From: Psychrilyobacter sp.
GTDB taxonomy: Bacteria > Fusobacteriota > Fusobacteriia > Fusobacteriales > Fusobacteriaceae
Direction of reading: 5' to 3'
NCBI GenBank assembly: GCA_030621995.1
Contig: JAUXGP010000019.1
Location: 1-13,235 of the forward strand
DNA: 13,235 nucleotides
Shown here: piece by piece, positions 6,967 to 13,235 of the stretch
Numbering within the stretch: position 1 is the first letter of the stretch
Layout of the letters: each line of letters begins with the position of its first letter
Position numbers and translations under genes: made by a program
The notes under the pieces: generated by a model
Told to the model about the DNA's origin: nothing
The model's database searches: none
What the model saw: only the letters and a program-made list of their open reading frames with translations

Positions 6967-7530
6967 ATGTATTATGAAGATATGATATTTACCAAAGAAG
7001 ATATCGATCTGTTAGTTTTGGAAAACAGTGAATTTTTAAACTGTACTTTTAGAGGGGTAACTTTTGACAAAATAAGTTTTAATGAAACTACATTGGAAAA
7101 TTGTACCTTTAAATCCTGTCAGTTGGTCTCTGTCACCTTTTGTGATGCTAAATTTATCGATCTAAATTTTGAAAATTCCGAGCTTATCAGTATCAACCTA
7201 AGCCACATCAATCAATTTATAATCGAAGTCGCTTTTCAGAATTCCTACTTAAAATATTGTGATCTCAGCAAGTTAGACCTGAAAAAAACCGATCTTTCAA
7301 ACTCCACTTTTAAGGAATGTCTGTTTTTTGAAACCAACCTGAGTCAGGCTGCTTTCACCAACTCAAATTTAGAGGGATCATCTTTTGATAGATGTAATTT
7401 AGAAAGGGCTGACTTTAAAGGTGCTGTTAATTATAGGATCAACCCTCTGACAAATCGTATTAAAGGAGCCACATTTTCCCTCCCTGACCTGGTTGGACTA
7501 GTCAGAGATTTTGATATTAAGATAGTATAG
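6967..7530 (+). CDS. Pentapeptide-repeat protein
   Basis: A 187-residue soluble protein built of pentapeptide repeats, in which every fifth residue is usually F or L with small or polar residues between (NCTFRGVTF, NLSQAAFTNSNLEGSSFDRCNLERADFKGA). Such proteins fold into a right-handed quadrilateral beta-helix. Repeats run from about residue 15 to 152. After them comes a non-repeat tail, YRINPLTNRIKGATFSLPD plus a hydrophobic end (LVGLVRDFDIKIV), a cap seen in many chromosomal family members. There is no signal peptide or membrane segment. Some relatives (Qnr, MfpA) mimic DNA and protect gyrase, but size and fold alone do not show that activity here. It is a single gene with its own promoter and terminator. 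The fold is certain; the function is unknown. Confidence 0.9.
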   Translation: MYYEDMIFTKEDIDLLVLENSEFLNCTFRGVTFDKISFNETTLENCTFKSCQLVSVTFCDAKFIDLNFENSELISINLSHINQFIIEVAFQNSYLKYCDLSKLDLKKTDLSNSTFKECLFFETNLSQAAFTNSNLEGSSFDRCNLERADFKGAVNYRINPLTNRIKGATFSLPDLVGLVRDFDIKIV

Positions 7531-7554
7531 CAACGTGACGTTTAGAATAAAAAT

Positions 7555-7577
7555 AGGAGAGTCCAATGGACTCTCCT
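7555..7577. terminator. Bidirectional terminator between pentapeptide gene and DUF819 gene
   Basis: AGGAGAGTCC (7555-7564) pairs perfectly with GGACTCTCCT (7568-7577) around a 3-nt loop AAT. On the plus strand a T-rich run follows within about 15 nt. On the minus strand ATTTTTATT follows directly. It lies 24 bp after one stop codon and 18 bp after the other. Confidence 0.88.
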
Positions 7578-7595
7578 GTCTTATTATATATTTTT

Positions 7596-8813
7596 TTATA
7601 ATGTCATTAATAGTTTGGCTAACATAAGAGCCGTTACCGTTCCTATTGCTGATCCAAATATACCCATCATAAGCCCTGCTGGAATTAATGCTTCATCATA
7701 TGTTCCTGCTAAGATCGGAGCTGATACAGATCCACCTATGTTAGCTTGAGAAGCTATACCACAGATATAAAGATCTAACTTGAATACCTTTGCTAAAACT
7801 AATAATACTACTAAATGGAATAATAATACTAATACTCCTGCTACAATATAGATAGCTGCCTGACCCATATCGATTGTAGAGAAATCTGTTGATGTTGCTA
7901 TTAATCCTACTACTACGTATAAAAGTACACTACCTACATGGTCTGTTCCCTTGATTTTCTTCAACGGAGTCATACTTCCTAAGATACCAAATATTGTAGC
8001 TAAGATTACTACCCATCCTGATCCACTAAAGAATGATCTAAGACCGAATAAGAAGTTCTCACCTGTTAATCCACCTGGGTTAACTACTTGTTTACCAAGA
8101 ACTAATACGATTCCTGCTACTCCAAGACCTAATCCTAATGTTAACATAAAGTCCATAAATTCATAGTCTCTCTTCTCTTCATTTTTAGCTGCTGTAGCAT
8201 GGATATGACTTATGATCTTATCCACTTCATCACTGTTTGCACCAGAGAATTTGTTAAACTTCTCTCTCATTGGAGCTAAACTGATAAGTAATACTAACCA
8301 GAATGATGCACAGATATTATCCATTAAGAATGCATATGTTAGTGCTTGCGAACCATCTTTTACTCCTAATCCTGCTTGAGCAGCGGCCATGTTTGTTGAC
8401 CCTCCAACCCATGAAGAAGATAGGATTGAGAATGTTTGCCATGCATCTGTATCAAATCTTGATTTTAACGCAATAAATACAATTATAAATCCAACTATGA
8501 TACTAGCTGTTACTGCTAAAAATGAACCCATTAACTTTGGTCCTAATTTAAATACATCTCTAATATCATTTTTTAATAGTAATAAAAATAACATCATTGG
8601 TAGTAAAAAATATTTTAATTGTCCGATAAAGCTTGATAATTGTGGTGTTAATTCCCAAATGTGCATTGTTGCACCTATCATTCCACCAAAATAAATAAAT
8701 GTTAATCCCGGTATAACCTTGAATAATTTTAACTTTAATGTTTTTTCACAATACAATACTGCCGTTATAAATAATATCAATAACGAAAAGTAACTAAATA
8801 TACTTGTTATCAT
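7596..8813 (-). CDS. DUF819 family (YjcL-like) integral membrane protein
   Basis: A 405-residue membrane protein with about 10-12 hydrophobic helices, matching the DUF819 family (Bacillus YjcL type). Family hallmarks are the SSSWVGGSTNMAAAQ segment in the first half and ASQANIGGSVSAPILAGTYDEALIPAGLMMGI near the C-terminus. These two glycine- and small-residue-rich motifs look like inverted-repeat transport elements. A charged cytoplasmic loop separates the halves (about 183-220: REKFNKFSGANSDEVDKI, HIHATAAKNEEKRD). The start ATG is preceded by AGGAGG at 8 nt. A secondary-transporter role is inferred from the architecture; the substrate is not established. It has its own promoter upstream and no operon partner in the window. 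Confidence 0.88.
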   Translation of the reverse strand: MITSIFSYFSLLILFITAVLYCEKTLKLKLFKVIPGLTFIYFGGMIGATMHIWELTPQLSSFIGQLKYFLLPMMLFLLLLKNDIRDVFKLGPKLMGSFLAVTASIIVGFIIVFIALKSRFDTDAWQTFSILSSSWVGGSTNMAAAQAGLGVKDGSQALTYAFLMDNICASFWLVLLISLAPMREKFNKFSGANSDEVDKIISHIHATAAKNEEKRDYEFMDFMLTLGLGLGVAGIVLVLGKQVVNPGGLTGENFLFGLRSFFSGSGWVVILATIFGILGSMTPLKKIKGTDHVGSVLLYVVVGLIATSTDFSTIDMGQAAIYIVAGVLVLLFHLVVLLVLAKVFKLDLYICGIASQANIGGSVSAPILAGTYDEALIPAGLMMGIFGSAIGTVTALMLAKLLMTL

Positions 8814-8877
8814 TTGAATATCCTCCTGTTTTTAAGCTTTTTCAATATTTTCTTCATTTGTATGAAAAACTGTACAT

Positions 8878-8935
8878 AAAACGAAGATTACGTTTTGTTT
8901 CCAATACATTTTAGCATAACTTTATAAGAATTCAA
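8878..8935 (-). promoter_or_regulatory. Promoter of the DUF819 gene with downstream inverted repeat
   Basis: Minus-strand -35 TTGAAT (8935-8930), 16-bp spacer and -10 TAAAAT (8913-8908), preceded by TG (TGCTAAAAT, extended -10). About 12 bp downstream lies an inverted repeat AAAACG-N7-CGTTTT (8878-8896) in the early transcribed region, which could be an operator. The rest of the 348-bp gap up to the tRNA shows only AT-rich DNA and the tRNA promoter. Confidence 0.6.
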
Positions 8936-9146
8936 AGTTTTTTATGTTTTTTTTCAAATAAAAAAGCAAAAGTAGTATTTTTTAACTACAATTTATGTCG
9001 TCTGTATTCATATAGAATCACGAAATTCTTAGAAAACAATTAAAGCATCATATGAAGACATTAAATTTTCTTTATGTTTTTATATCCTTTTTCTCCTAAA
9101 TAATTAAAAAAAATAAATATTAATTCCTTTTTTGGAAAAAATATTA

Positions 9147-9152
9147 TATAAT
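9147..9152 (+). promoter_or_regulatory. -10 box of the tRNA-Arg promoter
   Basis: TATAAT 9 bp before the mature tRNA 5' end. No good -35 is visible at 16-18 bp (TTCCTT at 9124-9129 is the nearest). The spacing implies a very short 5' leader. Confidence 0.6.
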
Positions 9153-9161
9153 CTATGGGAT

Positions 9162-9238
9162 GACTCTGTAGCTCAGATGGATAGAGCGGCTCCCTCCTAA
9201 GGAGTAGGCCATGCGTTCGAATCGCGTCAGGGTCACCA
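9162..9238 (+). tRNA. tRNA-Arg, anticodon CCT
   Basis: A full cloverleaf of 77 nt including encoded CCA. Acceptor GACTCTG pairs with CAGGGTC (one G-U). The D stem is GCTC/GAGC. The anticodon stem is GCTCC/GGAGT, with loop CTCCTAA holding anticodon CCT (9196-9198). The T arm is ATGCG-TTCGAAT-CGCGT. The discriminator is A. It reads AGG codons and stands alone, not in a tRNA cluster. Confidence 0.96.
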
Positions 9239-9251
9239 TTCTTACAAAATC

Positions 9252-9289
9252 AAAAGAAGATGAAATTCATAATTTCACCTTCTTTTTTT
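9252..9289 (+). terminator. Terminator of the tRNA-Arg transcript
   Basis: AAAAGAAG-A-TGAAATT (9252-9267), loop CAT, then AATTTCA-C-CTTCTTTT (9271-9286), with one A/C mismatch. The hairpin runs into T residues up to 9289. It starts 13 bp after the tRNA CCA. The opposite strand has only a weak U run, but it may also help end the rseP transcript. Confidence 0.8.
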
Positions 9290-9357
9290 AATTTAATTTA
9301 TTTTATTTTCAATTATTAACTGGTGTTTCGTGGTGGATCATGCAATGTTACGAAAGA

Positions 9358-10377
9358 TTACTTATTAAATATATTCAATACATCATTAAAAGTTATCAGA
9401 ATGATAAGCCCAAATAATATGATCATGCCCACCATATGAAATTTCTCTTCAAACCCCTTATTTACCTTTATCCCTATCACTTCTAAAAGGACAAATATTA
9501 TCCTCCCGCCATCTAGAGCAGGAAACGGCAGCAGATTAAAGAATCCTATATTTATTGACAATAGTGCTGTCAACCAAAATAAGATTCCTATCCCGCCTTG
9601 ACTGGCATCTCCTACAATCTTAACTATTCCCACAGGTCCCGATATCTCTTTGGCACTTACCTGTCCTGTGACAAGCTGTTTAAATCCATTTAAGATCATC
9701 ATAAATAAATTTTTATAGGCAGTCCCGGATTCAGATACGGCATTTATAAAACCATATTTCACGATACTATATTCTGGCAGTATCCCGATATAATAATCGT
9801 CCCTTTGTTCATCAAAAGTAAGTTCAATCTCTTTTTTTATGGTTTCTCCGTCTCTTTTTATAAGAAATTCCATACTGCTGCTGTCTATATCATTGTTTAC
9901 ACGACTTATATCTTCCCATCTGTCTATCCTGTTTCCATCTATCTCCAGGATCTCATCGCCTATCTTTAGATTTCCAAAAGATTTAGAAGTTTCTACCATA
10001 TTTCCGATTATAGGTTTTTCATTTTGAACTGCTTTTCCATTATAAAGTAAACTTCCAAAGATTATAAGGTAAGCCAATACAAAGTTCATCACTACACCTG
10101 CAATTAATACTGCAAATCTTTGAAATGGTGTCTTAGTATTGAATCCATCTTTTACTATGGAATCCACTTCCATCCCCTTAATATTTACAAATCCACCCAC
10201 GGGAATAGCTCTCAGACAATATCTCGTGTGTAATCCCTCATGACAAAATAAAATAGGTCCCATTCCCAGGGAAAACTCCTCCACCGGCATCTTAAAATAT
10301 TTAGCTGTTAAAAAATGCCCCAATTCATGAACCATTATTATTATTCCAAGTATAAGTATCGTTATTATTATATTCAT
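9358..10377 (-). CDS. rseP: Site-2 membrane metalloprotease RseP/RasP
   Basis: A zinc intramembrane protease that cuts transmembrane segments, typically anti-sigma factors and signal-peptide remnants. The 339-residue protein has the HELGH zinc motif in the first helix (His17, Glu18, His21). A single PDZ domain occupies about 120-200 (NLKIGDEILEIDGNRIDRWEDI). The conserved NLLPFPALDGGRI motif (from 281), whose Asp289 is the third zinc ligand, is followed by a last helix at about 315-332. One PDZ domain, as in Gram-positive RasP and many fusobacterial and clostridial forms, contrasts with two in E. coli. Its ATG overlaps the tmk stop (ATGA), indicating translational coupling. In many bacteria rseP follows dxr directly; here a phosphoesterase and tmk lie between them. 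Confidence 0.93.
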   Translation of the reverse strand: MNIIITILILGIIIMVHELGHFLTAKYFKMPVEEFSLGMGPILFCHEGLHTRYCLRAIPVGGFVNIKGMEVDSIVKDGFNTKTPFQRFAVLIAGVVMNFVLAYLIIFGSLLYNGKAVQNEKPIIGNMVETSKSFGNLKIGDEILEIDGNRIDRWEDISRVNNDIDSSSMEFLIKRDGETIKKEIELTFDEQRDDYYIGILPEYSIVKYGFINAVSESGTAYKNLFMMILNGFKQLVTGQVSAKEISGPVGIVKIVGDASQGGIGILFWLTALLSINIGFFNLLPFPALDGGRIIFVLLEVIGIKVNKGFEEKFHMVGMIILFGLIILITFNDVLNIFNK

Positions 10378-11048
10378 CTGGACAACTCCTCACAAACTCT
10401 CAAAACTTCATTCCCAATCTCTTCTATAGTTTTTAATTCTTCATCTTTTACACACATTATTTCCTTCCACGAATATTTGTTCGCTATATAGCAGGCATTG
10501 TCATGGGATTTCTGCATATATTCACGATCATTTTCATGGATATCTTTTTTATCTTCCCCTGTGATCTTATTTTTTCTGTCTTCCATCAATCTATATGCCA
10601 TATGGGTAGGCATATTTAAAAATACCACCATATCTGGTTGAGGAATCCCCATTTTTTCATATTCCAGATCGGCCAGCCACTCTAAATATCTGTCTTTTTC
10701 TCCTTTATCTTCCATCTTCGATGCCTGATGAACCATATTAGAAGTTGTATATCTGTCGGAAATAATTATTCCCCCATCATTGTAGAACTCTTCCCAAATA
10801 GTCTTAAAAGACGCATACCTGTCCACTGCAAACATAGTTGATACAGCATAGGTATTCACCTCTCCTACATTTTTTCCAAACTCACCATTTAAGTACATCT
10901 TTACAGGTGCCGATGATGGACTTTCATAGTTTGGAAAGGTAACTTTCATTACTTTTTTCCCCATTTTTTTATATTTTTCATATAATAATTCTGCCTGAGT
11001 CTGCTTCCCGCTGGAATCCGTTCCTTCTATCACTATTAATTTTCCCAT
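10374..11048 (-). CDS. tmk: Thymidylate kinase
   Basis: Phosphorylates dTMP to dTDP with ATP in the cytoplasm, for dTTP synthesis. It has 224 residues. The P-loop is IEGTDSSGKQTQ (about 7-18), with Gln16 where Ser or Thr is usual. Next come TFPNYESPSS (38-46), YLNGEFG (52-58), the DRY motif (IISDRY, 95-100), VVFLNMP (141-147), and a lid-like region DRKNKITGEDKKDIHE (157-172). The start ATG (11048-11046) is chosen because AGGAGAG (11060-11054) lies just upstream and the family N-terminus (MGKLIVIEGTD) begins here. An open GTG 57 bp further up adds only a basic, non-conserved stretch. It overlaps rseP by 4 bp. The 135 bp before it contain no clear promoter. It belongs to a less common bacterial subfamily with the GKQT-type P-loop. 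Confidence 0.9.
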   Translation of the reverse strand: MGKLIVIEGTDSSGKQTQAELLYEKYKKMGKKVMKVTFPNYESPSSAPVKMYLNGEFGKNVGEVNTYAVSTMFAVDRYASFKTIWEEFYNDGGIIISDRYTTSNMVHQASKMEDKGEKDRYLEWLADLEYEKMGIPQPDMVVFLNMPTHMAYRLMEDRKNKITGEDKKDIHENDREYMQKSHDNACYIANKYSWKEIMCVKDEELKTIEEIGNEVLRVCEELSR

Positions 11049-11053
11049 TTTTA

Positions 11054-11060
11054 CTCTCCT
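11054..11060 (-). promoter_or_regulatory. Ribosome binding site deciding the tmk start
   Basis: AGGAGAG on the minus strand, with AGGAG ending 7 nt before ATG 11048-11046. This supports the internal ATG over the longer GTG-started frame (11105). Confidence 0.75.
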
Positions 11061-11183
11061 ACATTTTATTTTTTTTCTATAGATTAAATTCAATTTTTTT
11101 GTCACGAATTACACTAATTTGTTATTAAAGTTTTTTATCTGATTTTATCTATCTCAAATCTATGATATCTGTATTCTATTTAT

Positions 11184-12221
11184 TTACTCTTTTCCTTTGA
11201 GAGTTATCCTCACTATTTCAGACCTGCTCCAGGTTCTATAAGTTAAAAATCCTGTTCCTACCCCGGAAGACACTATTATTACCGTGTTTTTTATTTTTTT
11301 ATACCCGTAGATAACTTTATATGCCAGCATATAAGCTAAGTTTATAGGAAAAATCTGCCCTCCATGGGTATGTCCCGAAATCTGTAGTTCTATGCCTTCA
11401 TCCAATGCTTCCTCAAATTTTGGCCGATGATCTATTACAACCTTGGGATAAGCCGTTTTATAAATATCTTTTAATTTTTTTCGCAAATGATTGTTAGCTT
11501 CATCTCTAAAGATAAATTCTAATCTTTTTATTATAATAGATTCATCCCTCAAAATTTTAATTCCACATCCATCTAAGTACTCTATGTTTTTATTTAAGTC
11601 ACCTATATACTCATGATTACCCAGTACTCCATAGACTCCATATTTAGATTTCATTTTTTTTAATATCTTATCAAACCCTTTATTTTCCAGATATTCCATA
11701 TGGGATTCTACCGTGTCTCCCCCTATTAATATACAGTCAGCAGAAAATCCATTGACTTTTTCAACTATTTCTTCAACATATTTTATAGATCTTAATTCAC
11801 TCAAGTGAATATCCGATAAAAATACTATTTTTAGTTCATCCTCATAATCAGGTATCTCCACCATATATTCCTTTATTTCTATTTTAATATAATTCCGATA
11901 CCCTTTCCATATCAATAAGATATAAAATACAAGGCTCGACAAAATAAATGCCGGTGTCCTAACTGTTGTTCCCCATCCTATGATCCTTAAACCAATGGCA
12001 AAAACTGTTATAAAACACATAGTTTTATATAAAAATAAATAATTAGATACAAAGACCTTTATTTTTTTCCTTAAATTTTCATTCTTTATCTCTGTTATCC
12101 TTATCAAAAATAAAAAAGAACCCAAGAAAAAGAACCCTCCCAGTAAATAACTACCCGATAATAAATATAACAAGTACACAACAAAGGGCATAGGCAGATA
12201 ATATACAATTAATTCTAACAT
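11184..12221 (-). CDS. Membrane-anchored metallophosphoesterase (YkuE-like calcineurin fold)
   Basis: A 345-residue protein with a hydrophobic N-terminal part of four helices (about 3-20, 24-41, 57-80, 90-107) and a calcineurin-type phosphoesterase domain at about 128-342. Two-metal motifs are all present: SDIHL (Asp137, His139), GGDT (Asp169), GNHE (Asn202, His203), a DH pair in VIDHRP (264-265) and GHTHGGQ (His284, His286). Family members act on phosphate esters of lipids, nucleotides or wall components; the substrate here is unknown. Start ATG has AGGAG upstream. The gene begins 24 bp after dxr, so it is likely co-transcribed with it. Its place among envelope and isoprenoid genes hints at a lipid-phosphate substrate; that is inference. 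Confidence 0.88.
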   Translation of the reverse strand: MLELIVYYLPMPFVVYLLYLLSGSYLLGGFFFLGSFLFLIRITEIKNENLRKKIKVFVSNYLFLYKTMCFITVFAIGLRIIGWGTTVRTPAFILSSLVFYILLIWKGYRNYIKIEIKEYMVEIPDYEDELKIVFLSDIHLSELRSIKYVEEIVEKVNGFSADCILIGGDTVESHMEYLENKGFDKILKKMKSKYGVYGVLGNHEYIGDLNKNIEYLDGCGIKILRDESIIIKRLEFIFRDEANNHLRKKLKDIYKTAYPKVVIDHRPKFEEALDEGIELQISGHTHGGQIFPINLAYMLAYKVIYGYKKIKNTVIIVSSGVGTGFLTYRTWSRSEIVRITLKGKE

Positions 12222-12245
12222 ATTCCTCTCCTGTTTTATCCTAAA

Positions 12246-13235
12246 TTAAAAACCTTTGACTATCCTCAATGCCTCTTTCCTTGCCCAGCTGTCAGCTTTT
12301 ATCACCGCTTCCAGGGTGTCTACGGAGTGTACTTCATGGTTATCCATGGTACTTTTTATCACGTCATAGATCTCTAAAAATTTAATATTCCCATCAATAA
12401 ATTGATCTACAGCTATCTCATTGGCCGCATTGTAAACTGCCGGCATGGATCTTCCTCTCCTGCCTGCAAGATATGCATATTCCACCCCTTTAAACACCTC
12501 ATTATCTACCTCATCAAAGGTAAGATTGGATAATTTTTTAAAATCTAAACTTTCCAACACCTCGTTAGATATTCTGTCTGGATAGGTAAAAGCATACTGG
12601 ATGGGTACCTTCATATCCGGCACTCCTAATTGAGCTATTACAGACATATCGTTAAATTCCACCATTGAATGAATTATACTCTGCGGATGCACCAGCACCT
12701 CTATATCATCGTAGGAGACATTAAAAAGCTGATGTGCCTCTATAACTTCCAAGCCTTTGTTGCACAGGGTAGATGAATCTATGGTTATTTTTTTTCCCAT
12801 GGACCAATTGGGATGTTTTAAGGCATCTTCCACCCTTACATCCTTTAGTTCTTCCAAAGTTTTCCCCCTGAAAGTCCCGCCACTTGCTGTGATTATTATC
12901 TTATTTACCTCATTTTTTTTCCCGCCTAAAAGAGACTGGTAGATGGCTGAATGTTCACTGTCTACTGGAATTATCTCTGCCTTATATTCCTTTAACATAT
13001 TATTTATCAGATCTCCTGCTACTACCATGGTTTCCTTGTTGGCAAGAGCTATCCTCTTCTCTTTTTTTATCGCTTCTATGGTCGCTTCGATTCCTACTGC
13101 CCCACTTACTGCTGTGAGGACTATATCTGCCTCATCTAAACCGCCTAATTTTTTAAGTCCTTCATTCCCCAGATATACCTCTAATTTAGGATATTTTTTT
13201 ACTATTTCTCTATATCCGCCTTCCGTTCCAATGGA
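12246..13235 (-). CDS. dxr: 1-deoxy-D-xylulose 5-phosphate reductoisomerase, 5' end outside window
   Basis: The second step of the MEP isoprenoid pathway: converts DXP to MEP with NADPH and a divalent metal in the cytoplasm. The frame is open to the last base of the window, so the start lies outside. The ATG at 13028 is internal (NKETMVVAG). Visible are [12 protein letters not shown] and LANKET of the end of the NADPH domain, then [27 protein letters not shown] (usually TASGGPF, here Thr), and [49 protein letters not shown] and the C-terminal helical domain follow. 329 of roughly 380 residues are present; the missing part holds the GSTGSIG nucleotide motif. It heads the visible part of a minus-strand block with the phosphoesterase, tmk and rseP. 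In many bacteria uppS and cdsA lie just upstream. Confidence 0.96.
   Translation of the reverse strand, partial: SIGTEGGYREIVKKYPKLEVYLGNEGLKKLGGLDEADIVLTAVSGAVGIEATIEAIKKEKRIALANKETMVVAGDLINNMLKEYKAEIIPVDSEHSAIYQSLLGGKKNEVNKIIITASGGTFRGKTLEELKDVRVEDALKHPNWSMGKKITIDSSTLCNKGLEVIEAHQLFNVSYDDIEVLVHPQSIIHSMVEFNDMSVIAQLGVPDMKVPIQYAFTYPDRISNEVLESLDFKKLSNLTFDEVDNEVFKGVEYAYLAGRRGRSMPAVYNAANEIAVDQFIDGNIKFLEIYDVIKSTMDNHEVHSVDTLEAVIKADSWARKEALRIVKGF

Noticed and set aside
6967..7530. Calling the pentapeptide protein a quinolone-resistance Qnr
   Set aside because: Only the shared repeat fold is visible; the C-terminus does not match Qnr, so no resistance role is claimed.
8389..8694. Plus-strand frame of 101 codons inside the DUF819 gene
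   Set aside because: It is a shadow of the DUF819 coding sequence with no ribosome binding site.
9306..9357. TTTCGT/ACGAAA inverted pair as rseP terminator
   Set aside because: It has only 6 bp with an 18-nt loop and no U tract, too weak to call.
11049..11105. N-terminal extension of tmk from GTG 11105
   Set aside because: The extra 19 residues are not conserved-looking, and a ribosome binding site lies within them just before ATG 11048.
12246..13028. dxr starting at ATG 13028
   Set aside because: The 69 codons upstream are in frame and encode conserved Dxr sequence ([14 protein letters not shown]).

Overview
The window is 13.2 kb of very AT-rich chromosomal DNA with strong AGGAGG-type ribosome binding sites. 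The gene types and sequence style (an OPT peptide transporter, a DUF819 membrane protein, a GTDSSGKQ-type thymidylate kinase, and dxr and rseP on one strand) suggest a low-GC anaerobe. My best guess is a marine or free-living member of the Fusobacteriota (Ilyobacter, Propionigenium or Psychrilyobacter type). This is an impression from reading proteins, not a database result. The standard code applies, with TGA used as a real stop (for example in tmk).

Layout. Positions 1-1938 (+) hold the 3' part of a class A penicillin-binding protein, ending at a long palindromic terminator (1951-1990). The same terminator serves the convergent minus-strand operon at 1992-3668. That operon encodes a TVP38/TMEM64 (VTT-domain) membrane protein followed by a two-domain rhodanese lipoprotein. 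A promoter with a palindrome in its spacer lies upstream. Next on the minus strand come an OPT-family transporter and a small PqqD-like protein (6220 to 3942), followed by a large hairpin of unknown role. About 750 bp without a convincing gene leads to a pentapeptide-repeat protein (6967-7530, +). It shares a hairpin terminator with a convergent DUF819 transporter-like protein (7596-8813, -). A tRNA-Arg(CCT) follows at 9162-9238 (+). The right end is a minus-strand housekeeping block read from dxr/ispC (truncated by the window edge) through a membrane metallophosphoesterase and tmk to rseP.

The most important observation is in the rhodanese gene. Its reading frame meets a TGA exactly where the catalytic cysteine of the second rhodanese domain should be. 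It then continues in frame for 41 residues of clear rhodanese C-terminus (after the TGA codon itself) to a TAA that abuts the terminator. A stem-loop with the size and spacing of a bacterial SECIS lies just after the TGA. I interpret this gene as encoding a selenocysteine-containing sulfurtransferase lipoprotein of 315 residues, co-transcribed with a VTT-family membrane protein. An automatic caller would truncate it to 273 residues and lose the active site.

The other genes cover cell-wall synthesis (PBP), isoprenoid precursor synthesis (Dxr), dTTP synthesis (Tmk), membrane proteolysis (RseP) and peptide or solute uptake (OPT, DUF819). They are ordinary apart from the points listed under findings.
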